A stretch of DNA of 7,812 bases from Thermococcus sp. (GTDB taxonomy: Archaea; Methanobacteriota_B; Thermococci; Thermococcales; Thermococcaceae), in assembly GCA_015522395.1 (NCBI GenBank), contig WAMH01000231.1, positions 1 through 7,812 on the forward strand, given 5' to 3'. The stretch's first letter is position 1; every line of letters starts with the position of its first letter. Position numbers and translations under genes: made by a program. Below are positions 1 to 4,349 of this stretch, one piece after another. A model generated the notes under the pieces. It had not been told where the DNA came from and did no database searches. It saw only the letters and a program-made list of their open reading frames with translations.

Positions 1-45
1 CGACCAAAACTTTAAAAGCACTACCCCAAAGGCCTAACGTAGAGT
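1..45 (+). promoter_or_regulatory. BRE/TATA promoter of the pyrophosphatase-rpoE' operon
   Basis: An A-rich BRE-like stretch (CCAAAAC, 4-10) is followed directly by TTTAAAAG (11-18), a canonical Thermococcales TATA box. Transcription would be expected to start about 25 nt further on, near 37-43, leaving a leader of roughly 30 nt that carries the Shine-Dalgarno GAGGTGG (60-66), 6 nt before the ATG at 73. No other convincing TATA box is visible until after the S27ae gene, so this may drive the whole cluster. The start site is inferred from spacing only. Confidence 0.72.
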
Positions 46-72
46 TCTTACAGAGGTAAGAGGTGGTTAGGA

Positions 73-609
73 ATGAACCCGTTCCACGACATAGAACCCG
101 GACCGAACGTCCCGGAGGTTGTAAACGCCGTTATAGAGATACCCAAGGGGAGCAGAAACAAGTACGAGCTTGACAAGAAGACCGGCCTCATAAAGCTCGA
201 CCGCGTCCTCTACAGCCCGTTCTTCTACCCGGTTGACTACGGGATCATCCCGCAGACCTACTACGACGACGGCGACCCCTTTGACATAATGGTCATAATG
301 CGCGAGCCGGTCTACCCGCTCACCCTCATCGAGGCCAGGCCGATAGGCATAATGAAGATGAACGACTCCGGAGACAAGGACTGGAAGGTCTTAGCCGTCC
401 CTGCAGAGGACCCGTACTTCGAGGACTGGAAGGACATCGACGACGTTCCAAAGGCCTTCCTCGACGAGATAGCCCACTTCTTCCAGAGGTACAAGGAACT
501 CCAAGGCAAAACAACCAAGGTCGAGGGCTGGGGCAACGCCGAGGAGGCCAAGAAGGAGATACTCCGCGCCATAGAGCTTTACAAAGAGAAGTTCGGGAAG
601 AAGGAATGA
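73..609 (+). CDS. ppa: Inorganic pyrophosphatase (family I, soluble)
   Basis: This enzyme hydrolyses cytoplasmic pyrophosphate to two phosphates, pulling nucleic-acid, aminoacyl-tRNA and CoA synthesis forward. The protein has 178 residues, the normal size of prokaryotic family I enzymes. Visible signatures are EIPKGSRNKYE at 22-32 (substrate-binding Glu22 and Lys30 by comparison with the E. coli enzyme) and the metal-binding DGDPFD at 66-71 (Asp66, Asp68, Asp71). Asp98 and Asp103 lie in the following acidic segment. All expected metal ligands are present, so it should be active with Mg2+. The ATG at 73 is preceded by GAGGTGG at 6 nt. It is the first gene of the probable operon, 35 nt upstream of rpoE'; a pyrimidine-rich tract in that gap could give partial termination. 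Confidence 0.97.
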   Translation: MNPFHDIEPGPNVPEVVNAVIEIPKGSRNKYELDKKTGLIKLDRVLYSPFFYPVDYGIIPQTYYDDGDPFDIMVIMREPVYPLTLIEARPIGIMKMNDSGDKDWKVLAVPAEDPYFEDWKDIDDVPKAFLDEIAHFFQRYKELQGKTTKVEGWGNAEEAKKEILRAIELYKEKFGKKE

Positions 610-632
610 CCTTTTCTCCCTTCTTACCTTTG
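610..632 (+). terminator. Pyrimidine-rich tract after ppa (possible weak terminator)
   Basis: Immediately after the ppa stop codon the plus strand is almost entirely C and T, with short T runs (CTTTTCTCCCTTCTTACCTTT). Archaeal termination in Thermococcales uses T-rich tracts without a required hairpin, so this may reduce read-through from the highly expressed ppa gene. The runs are interrupted by C, and rpoE' has no promoter of its own in the gap, so complete termination is unlikely. Confidence 0.35.
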
Positions 633-644
633 GGAGGTTGAGGC

Positions 645-1205
645 ATGTACAAGCTCCTCAAGATTAAGGATGTAGTCAGGATCCCGCCCAGGATGTTCAC
701 GATGGACCCGAAGGAGGCCGCTAAGCTCGTCCTCCGCGAGACGTACGAGGGGATCTACGATAGGGACGAGGGTGTTGTTCTAGCGGTTATGGACGTCGAG
801 GAAGTGGGTCAGGGTGTTATCGTCCCCGGCGACGGCGCTACATACCACGAGGTCCTCTTTGACGTCCTCGTCTGGAAGCCGGAGATGCACGAGGTCTTCG
901 AAGGCGAGGTCATCGACGTTGCCCCATACGGTGCCTTCATCAGAATCGGCCCGATGGACGGATTGGTTCACATCAGCCAGCTCATGGACGACTACGTTGT
1001 GTTCGACGAGAAGAACAAGCAGTTCATAGGCAAAGAAACTAACCGCGTCCTCAAGCTCGGCGACTACGTGAGGGCGAGGGTCATAGCTGTGAGCGTTAAG
1101 AGCCGCGTTATCAGGGAGAACAAGGTCGGACTAACCATGCGCCAGCCAGGCCTCGGAAAGAGGGACTGGATAGAGAAGGAGAAGCGCAAGGAGAAGGAGG
1201 CGTGA
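645..1205 (+). CDS. rpoE: DNA-directed RNA polymerase subunit E' (Rpo7/Rpb7-like)
   Basis: This is the archaeal Rpo7 (RpoE') subunit, the counterpart of eukaryotic Rpb7. With Rpo4 (RpoF, encoded elsewhere) it forms the stalk of RNA polymerase that contacts emerging RNA and helps open-complex formation and termination. At 186 residues it has the usual length. The N-terminal tip domain (1-80) opens MYKLLKIKDVVRIPP and contains PGDGATYHEV at 61-70. An S1/OB RNA-binding domain follows at about 82-165 (FEGEVIDVAPYGAFIRIGPMDG, then GLVHISQL at 106-113). The tail is Lys/Glu-rich. The ATG at 645 has GGGAGGT upstream. Spt4 follows only 3 nt after its stop, the pairing common in archaeal genomes. Confidence 0.97.
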   Translation: MYKLLKIKDVVRIPPRMFTMDPKEAAKLVLRETYEGIYDRDEGVVLAVMDVEEVGQGVIVPGDGATYHEVLFDVLVWKPEMHEVFEGEVIDVAPYGAFIRIGPMDGLVHISQLMDDYVVFDEKNKQFIGKETNRVLKLGDYVRARVIAVSVKSRVIRENKVGLTMRQPGLGKRDWIEKEKRKEKEA

Positions 1206-1208
1206 CCC

Positions 1209-1397
1209 ATGGTGAAGGAGCGCGCCTGCAGGCACTGCCACTACATAACCACCGAGGACCGCTGTCCCGTCTGCGGCAGCAGGGATCTAAGCGATGAGTG
1301 GTTCGACCTAGTCATAATCATCGAGCCGGAGAAGAGCAGGATAGCCCAGAAGCTGGGGGTTAAAGTCCCCGGCAAATACGCGGTAAGGGTTAGATGA
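1209..1397 (+). CDS. spt4: Transcription elongation factor Spt4 (formerly RpoE'')
   Basis: Spt4 is a small zinc protein that binds the NGN domain of Spt5 (NusG) and stabilises it on the RNA polymerase clamp, raising processivity. The protein has 62 residues, typical for archaeal Spt4. Four cysteines form the zinc site: Cys7 and Cys10 (CRHC) and Cys19 and Cys22 (CPVC). A hydrophobic strand (WFDLVIIIEPEKS) and the C-terminal segment ending in YAVRVR form the Spt5-facing part. It lies 3 nt after rpoE', with GGAGG (1196-1200) inside the rpoE' end serving as ribosome-binding site. Its TGA overlaps the next gene's ATG (ATGA at 1394-1397), which indicates translational coupling to the CoA kinase gene. 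Confidence 0.95.
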   Translation: MVKERACRHCHYITTEDRCPVCGSRDLSDEWFDLVIIIEPEKSRIAQKLGVKVPGKYAVRVR

Positions 1398-1927
1398 TGA
1401 GGTTCGTGCTCACACCGGAGCTTCGCTCCGCCCTGAAGGAACCAATGGGTGAGCTTATACGGGGCGAGATTCCAGAGCCTTACCTCAAGATCAGGGGAGA
1501 GCTTGAAAGGTCGAAGGGCGTTGCCACTGTCGGCGATGTCGTCACCGAGAACGTGCTCAGGCTCGGTATAAAGCCCATCCTGGCCATATACGACCACAGG
1601 ACGAAGAGGAGAGACTACGACCCGGACATCGAGGCCGACGCGGTTCTCATGACCGTCAGGAACCCCCCGGGGACGATAACGAAAGCTTTATTAAACGCAA
1701 TCAGAAAGGGCTTTGGACTGGCCAGGCGGGGAAGGCGCGTTTACATAAGCGTGAACGGAGAGGAAGACCTGGCCGCGATTCCGGCAGTCCTCTACGCCCC
1801 CGTCGGCTCGGTCGTGCTCTACGGCCAGCCGGACGAGGGGGTAGTGCTTATAAGGGTAACACCCGAATGCAAGCTCAGATGCGGGAAGCTCATGTCGAAG
1901 ATGGAGGTGGTTCACGATGGAGATTAA
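1394..1927 (+). CDS. GTP-dependent dephospho-CoA kinase (DUF359 family)
   Basis: The 177-residue protein belongs to the archaeal DUF359 family. A member in Thermococcus kodakarensis has been shown to phosphorylate dephospho-CoA with GTP, the last step of archaeal CoA synthesis, and the family is unrelated to bacterial CoaE. Conserved blocks seen here are GDVVTEN (47-53), IYDHRTKR (65-72), the glycine/proline loop NPPGTIT (90-96), NGEEDLAAIP (121-130) and YGQPDEGVV (143-151). No P-loop is present, as expected. Two ATGs occur in tandem (1394 and 1397); the first overlaps the spt4 stop. The 3' end overlaps the S24e start by 11 nt and carries the S24e Shine-Dalgarno site. The family-level function is secure, and activity of this particular protein is inferred. 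Confidence 0.9.
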   Translation: MMRFVLTPELRSALKEPMGELIRGEIPEPYLKIRGELERSKGVATVGDVVTENVLRLGIKPILAIYDHRTKRRDYDPDIEADAVLMTVRNPPGTITKALLNAIRKGFGLARRGRRVYISVNGEEDLAAIPAVLYAPVGSVVLYGQPDEGVVLIRVTPECKLRCGKLMSKMEVVHDGD

Positions 1928-2213
1928 GGTTACCGAGATGAAAGAGAACAGGCTCCTCGGAAGAAAGGAGATATACTTCGACGTCCTTCATGAGGGCGAG
2001 CCTACCCCGAGCAGGGAAGCGGTGAAGGGTAAGCTCGTCGCTATGCTCGACCTCGACCCCGAGACCGTCGTAGTCCAGTACATCAGGAGCTACTTTGGAA
2101 GCCACGTTTCCAAGGGCTACGCCAAGGCCTACGAGAGCAAGGAGAGGCTCCAGTACATCGAACCCGAGTACGTTCTCCTCAGGAACGGACTCATCCAGAA
2201 GGAGGAAGAGTGA
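1917..2213 (+). CDS. rps24e: 30S ribosomal protein S24e
   Basis: This is a small-subunit ribosomal protein shared by archaea and eukaryotes and absent from bacteria. The 98-residue protein has the typical S24e layout: MEIKVTEMKENRLLGRKEI at the start, a PSREAVKGKL segment (31-40), then DPETVVVQYIRSYFGSHVSKGYAK-type residues at about 47-70 and an acidic tail. The ATG at 1917 lies inside the end of the dephospho-CoA kinase gene, with a strong GGAGGTGG (1903-1910) 6 nt upstream, so the start is well supported despite the overlap. S27ae follows after 10 nt, the usual archaeal arrangement. Confidence 0.96.
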   Translation: MEIKVTEMKENRLLGRKEIYFDVLHEGEPTPSREAVKGKLVAMLDLDPETVVVQYIRSYFGSHVSKGYAKAYESKERLQYIEPEYVLLRNGLIQKEEE

Positions 2214-2223
2214 GGTGGTCTGA

Positions 2224-2394
2224 ATGGCGAAGAAGAAAAAGACCAGTCAGAAGTGGAAGCTCTACGAGGTTAAGGGCGGAAAGGTCATCAGGAAGAACAA
2301 GTTCTGCCCGCGCTGCGGTCCGGGCGTTTTCATGGCCGACCACGGTGACCGCTGGAGCTGTGGCCGCTGCGGCTACACCGAGTGGAAGAAGTGA
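2224..2394 (+). CDS. rps27ae: 30S ribosomal protein S27ae
   Basis: This short gene encodes 56 residues and is easily missed by length cut-offs. It is the archaeal form of the ribosomal domain that in eukaryotes is made as a fusion to ubiquitin (S27a). The N-terminus is basic (MAKKKKTSQKWKLYEV), followed by a four-cysteine zinc ribbon: Cys28 and Cys31 in FCPRCGPG, Cys46 and Cys49 in WSCGRCGYTEW. The ATG at 2224 has GAGGTGGT (2212-2219) 4 nt upstream, overlapping the S24e stop. A longer open frame on the same strand covering 2210-2434 is an out-of-frame artefact over this gene. Confidence 0.96.
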   Translation: MAKKKKTSQKWKLYEVKGGKVIRKNKFCPRCGPGVFMADHGDRWSCGRCGYTEWKK

Positions 2395-2426
2395 TTCCTC
2401 TTCTACCGATTTTTCGCTTCTTTCGG
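2395..2426 (+). terminator. T-rich tract after S27ae (possible terminator)
   Basis: The 40-nt gap after the S27ae stop is rich in T and C and includes a run of five T (2410-2414) followed by further TTC/TTT clusters. This is the form of intrinsic archaeal terminators and could end, or attenuate, the ribosomal-protein operon before the methyltransferase gene. No hairpin is evident. No TATA box was found for the next gene, so some read-through is probably needed for its expression. Confidence 0.4.
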
Positions 2427-2434
2427 TGTTATAC

Positions 2435-3016
2435 ATGCCGGTCTACTACGGTCTTGAAATTAAGCTCCACCCCCAGGTTTATGAGCCCGCCGAGGACACC
2501 TTTCTCCTCGCCGAGAACCTCGCCGTTGAGGAAGGGGACGTTGCCCTCGATGTTGGAACAGGCACGGGGCTTATAGCGCTCTTGATGGCGAGGAAGGCCA
2601 GCTACGTCCTCGGGGTCGACCTAAATCCAATCGCGGTTGAGCTGGCGAGGGAGAACGCCCTGCTGAACGGTATCAGAAACGTCGAGTTCCGGCTGAGCGA
2701 CCTCTTTGAGAACGTTTCTGGAAAGTTCGACGTTGTAACTTTCAACGCCCCCTACCTGCCCGGCGAGCCGGAGGAGCCGATAGACCTGGCCCTTGTGGGC
2801 GGGAAAACCGGAAGGGAAGTCCTCGATAGGTTCATCATGGGAGTGCCGGACTACCTCAAACCCGGCGGAACCGTCCAGATAGTCCAGAGTTCGATAACCG
2901 GAGTTGAGGAAACCCTCGGAAGACTGGAAAAAGCCGGATTGACCGCAAAGGTTGCCGCTAAGAGGCACGTTTTCTTTGAGGACATCGTTCTGATAAACGC
3001 TCAGGCCAAGTGGTAG
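2435..3016 (+). CDS. HemK2/Mtq2-like SAM-dependent protein methyltransferase
   Basis: This is a 193-residue class I (Rossmann) methyltransferase of the HemK2/Mtq2 type, which in other archaea and eukaryotes methylates a glutamine of the class I translation release factor, usually with Trm112 as partner. The family-diagnostic motif VYEPAEDTFLL is at 15-25, the SAM loop DVGTGTG at 39-45, the acidic ribose-binding strand VDLNP at 61-65 and the catalytic-loop motif at 104-107. That last motif reads NAPY rather than NPPY. The Asn and aromatic residue are kept, so activity is plausible. The start at 2435 is chosen because homology begins there and GGTG (2425-2428) sits 6 nt upstream. The same frame is open back to 2210, but that part lies over S27ae and is not protein-like. 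Substrate is inferred from family. Confidence 0.88.
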   Translation: MPVYYGLEIKLHPQVYEPAEDTFLLAENLAVEEGDVALDVGTGTGLIALLMARKASYVLGVDLNPIAVELARENALLNGIRNVEFRLSDLFENVSGKFDVVTFNAPYLPGEPEEPIDLALVGGKTGREVLDRFIMGVPDYLKPGGTVQIVQSSITGVEETLGRLEKAGLTAKVAAKRHVFFEDIVLINAQAKW

Positions 3017-3138
3017 CGCCTGATCTCGAGAAGGAGCCTAACTCTCGGTCTTTCGGTTCGCTCCTCTGGTTCCTCAAAAGGCTCTATTCTAGCGGCCTTT
3101 TCCTTAAGTGCGGGTTCGGGTTTTATTCTCTCGAACAT
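3001..3138 (-). CDS. Possible small charged protein, minus strand (45 aa)
   Basis: Reading the minus strand from the ATG at 3138 gives 45 codons ending in TGA at 3003-3001. The product begins MFERIKPEPALKEKAARIEP and is rich in Glu, Arg, Lys and Pro, with no cysteines, signal peptide or membrane segment. Codons are those preferred in this genome (GAG, AGA/AGG, ATA, CTC). A BRE/TATA lies upstream on the same strand, spaced so that transcription would begin at about the ATG itself, implying a leaderless message; accordingly no Shine-Dalgarno is seen. An in-frame GTG occurs 12 nt upstream. The last 16 bases overlap the methyltransferase 3' end in antisense. I do not recognise the protein. It could instead be a non-coding antisense transcript or chance. 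Confidence 0.5.
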   Translation of the reverse strand: MFERIKPEPALKEKAARIEPFEEPEERTERPRVRLLLEIRRYHLA

Positions 3139-3176
3139 GGGGGAAGACACGAAACCCTGCTTTTAAACCTTTCGGG
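3139..3176 (-). promoter_or_regulatory. Minus-strand BRE/TATA promoter for the 45-aa ORF
   Basis: On the minus strand the sequence reads CCCGAAAGGTTTAAAAGC: a BRE-like CGAAAG (plus-strand 3169-3174) followed by TTTAAAAG (3160-3167), the same TATA core as at the ppa promoter. Counting about 25 nt from the box centre places the start near 3138, which is the A of the small ORF's ATG. Read in the plus direction the element lacks a good BRE, so the minus orientation is preferred. Confidence 0.55.
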
Positions 3177-3214
3177 AATTGCCGAATTTGATTTCGACGG
3201 TAAGTCAGTTCCAC

Positions 3215-3235
3215 AAAACCTGCCCATCAGGTTTT
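3215..3235. repeat. Perfect 8-bp inverted repeat overlapping the Taw1 promoter
   Basis: AAAACCTG (3215-3222) and its exact reverse complement CAGGTTTT (3228-3235) are separated by CCCAT. The right arm runs through the BRE position and into the TATA box of the Taw1 promoter. Because it lies upstream of the expected start site it should not be transcribed in the Taw1 message, so a protein-binding operator is more likely than an RNA hairpin. No regulator is identified. Confidence 0.5.
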
Positions 3236-3262
3236 TAAGAAGTCCGGCTGACTCCAACCCAG
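3228..3262 (+). promoter_or_regulatory. TATA promoter of the Taw1 gene
   Basis: GTTTTTAAG (3231-3239) is a Thermococcales TATA-like box, preceded by ATCAG at the BRE position. The expected start is near 3260-3262, giving a leader of about 20 nt that contains the Shine-Dalgarno GGTGAGG (3273-3279) ahead of the ATG at 3283. Confidence 0.6.
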
Positions 3263-3282
3263 AGAGGGATTAGGTGAGGCTA

Positions 3283-4284
3283 ATGGCGATAACGTTTAAG
3301 TCGAATCCAAACATGCCTGAGGAGATTGCCAACCTCTTCAGGAAGCAGCATTACGCTTTAGTGGGCAGGCACAGCTCGGTGAAGCTCTGCCACTGGCTCA
3401 AGGAGAGTCTGAAGCACGACCGCTTCTGCTACAAGCAGAAGTTCTACGGCATAGCGAGCCACCGCTGCCTTCAGATGACGCCCGTTACAGCATGGTGCAC
3501 CCACAACTGCATATTCTGCTGGCGCCCGATGGAGGGCTTCCTTGGAACCGAGCTCCCACAACCCTGGGACGATCCCGCCTTCATCGTCGAGGAGAGCATC
3601 AAGGCCCAAAGAAAGCTCCTCGTCGGCTACAAGGGAATGCCCGGCATAAACATGAAGAAGTTCGAGGAGGCCTGGAATCCAAGGCACGCAGCGATAAGCC
3701 TCTCTGGAGAACCGATGCTCTACCCATACATGGGGGACCTGGTCGAGGAGTTCCATAAGAGGGGCTTCACAACCTTCATAGTCACCAACGGCACCGTCCC
3801 TGAGAGGCTCGAGGAGATGAAGCGCGAGGATAAACTCCCCACCCAGCTCTACGTCTCCCTCACCGCTCCGGACATCGAGACCTACAACCGCGTAAACGTC
3901 CCCATGATTCCGGACGGCTGGGACAGGATAAAGCAAACGCTCGAACTCATGAACGGCCTCCCAACGAGAACGGTAATAAGGATGACGCTGGTCAAGGGGG
4001 AGAACATGGGCAATCCGGAGGGCTACGCCAAGCTGATAAAACTCGCCAACCCCATGTTCGTCGAGGCCAAAGCTTACATGTTCGTCGGCTTCTCGAGGAA
4101 CAGGCTGACCATCAACAACATGCCGCGCCACGAGGAGATCAAGGCCTTCGCCGAGGAACTCCTGAAATACCTACCCGGCTACCACCTCGAGGACGAGTAC
4201 CGGCCCAGCAGGGTCGTGCTCATAATGCGCGACGACGTCGACCCCAAGGGCCGCGGCACGGAAGGCCGCTTCGTAAAGGCCTGA
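3283..4284 (+). CDS. taw1: S-adenosyl-L-methionine-dependent tRNA 4-demethylwyosine synthase Taw1 (TYW1)
   Basis: This radical-SAM enzyme condenses N1-methylguanosine-37 of tRNA-Phe with a two-carbon unit from pyruvate to make 4-demethylwyosine, the tricyclic core of wyosine bases. The protein has 333 residues from the ATG at 3283. Six cysteines at 36, 49, 62, 72, 76 and 79 reproduce the spacing of the two iron-sulfur clusters known in archaeal Taw1: the first three for the auxiliary cluster, CTHNCIFC for the radical-SAM cluster. SGEPMLYP (141-148) and TNGT (168-171) are further SAM-binding parts. It lacks the flavodoxin domain of eukaryotic TYW1, as usual in archaea. A GTG at 3274 is in frame, but GGTGAGG (3273-3279) lies over that GTG and is well placed for the ATG, which I therefore prefer. 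Confidence 0.94.
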   Translation: MAITFKSNPNMPEEIANLFRKQHYALVGRHSSVKLCHWLKESLKHDRFCYKQKFYGIASHRCLQMTPVTAWCTHNCIFCWRPMEGFLGTELPQPWDDPAFIVEESIKAQRKLLVGYKGMPGINMKKFEEAWNPRHAAISLSGEPMLYPYMGDLVEEFHKRGFTTFIVTNGTVPERLEEMKREDKLPTQLYVSLTAPDIETYNRVNVPMIPDGWDRIKQTLELMNGLPTRTVIRMTLVKGENMGNPEGYAKLIKLANPMFVEAKAYMFVGFSRNRLTINNMPRHEEIKAFAEELLKYLPGYHLEDEYRPSRVVLIMRDDVDPKGRGTEGRFVKA

Positions 4285-4298
4285 CCTTTCCCTCTTTT
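4285..4298 (+). terminator. Pyrimidine tract after Taw1 (likely terminator)
   Basis: Directly after the Taw1 stop the strand reads CCTTTCCCTCTTTT, an uninterrupted 14-nt pyrimidine tract ending in four T. This agrees with an archaeal T-rich terminator and is followed at once by a new promoter. Confidence 0.45.
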
Positions 4299-4337
4299 GG
4301 AAAAGTTTATTTATTCTGGGCCCATAGGGAAACCTTA
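4299..4337 (+). promoter_or_regulatory. BRE/TATA promoter of the surface-protein/CetZ operon
   Basis: GGAAAAG (4299-4305) is a good BRE and is followed by TTTATTTA (4306-4313), a strong Thermococcales TATA box. The expected start is near 4334-4337, leaving a leader of only about 15 nt that holds the AGGGGTG ribosome-binding site (4337-4343). The next two genes have no visible promoter of their own, so this probably serves all three. Confidence 0.72.
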
Positions 4338-4349
4338 GGGGTGTAAGTG

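Larger units (their letters stand above)
3139..3282. other. Divergent intergenic regulatory region
   Basis: This stretch between the minus-strand 45-aa ORF and Taw1 holds two opposed TATA promoters about 70 bp apart, with the inverted repeat between and over them. Its base composition is more AT-rich than the flanking genes. A plus-strand open frame runs through it (3010-3273), but its composition is unlike the neighbours and it crosses both promoters, so I read the region as non-coding. Confidence 0.6.

Noticed and set aside
326..700. Minus-strand open frame across ppa and the rpoE' start
   Set aside because: Arg/Pro/Ser-rich antisense shadow of two secure plus-strand genes, with no promoter.
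1394..1436. C-box-like ATGATGA followed by CTGA, resembling a C/D box guide RNA
   Set aside because: The spacing is too short for a full C-D'-C'-D guide and the match is explained by tandem ATG start codons of the kinase gene.
2210..2434. Upstream in-frame extension of the methyltransferase (75 codons)
   Set aside because: It lies out of frame over the S27ae gene and is an Arg/Ser-rich low-complexity translation. Family homology and a ribosome-binding site support the start at 2435.
3010..3273. Plus-strand open frame of 87 codons between the methyltransferase and Taw1
   Set aside because: It starts with GTG inside the methyltransferase end, has Ser/Leu/Phe-rich composition unlike neighbouring proteins, and runs through two promoters and the inverted repeat.
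3358..4131. Long minus-strand open frame (257 codons) opposite Taw1
   Set aside because: It is a shadow of the GC-rich codon pattern of a clearly real gene. No promoter or ribosome-binding site precedes it and the composition (Val/His/Leu-rich) is not protein-like.
4294..4305. CTTTT-GG-AAAAG inverted repeat before the surface-protein gene
   Set aside because: A two-base loop and A/T-only arms make a stable hairpin unlikely. The left half is the Taw1 terminator tract and the right half the BRE of the next promoter.
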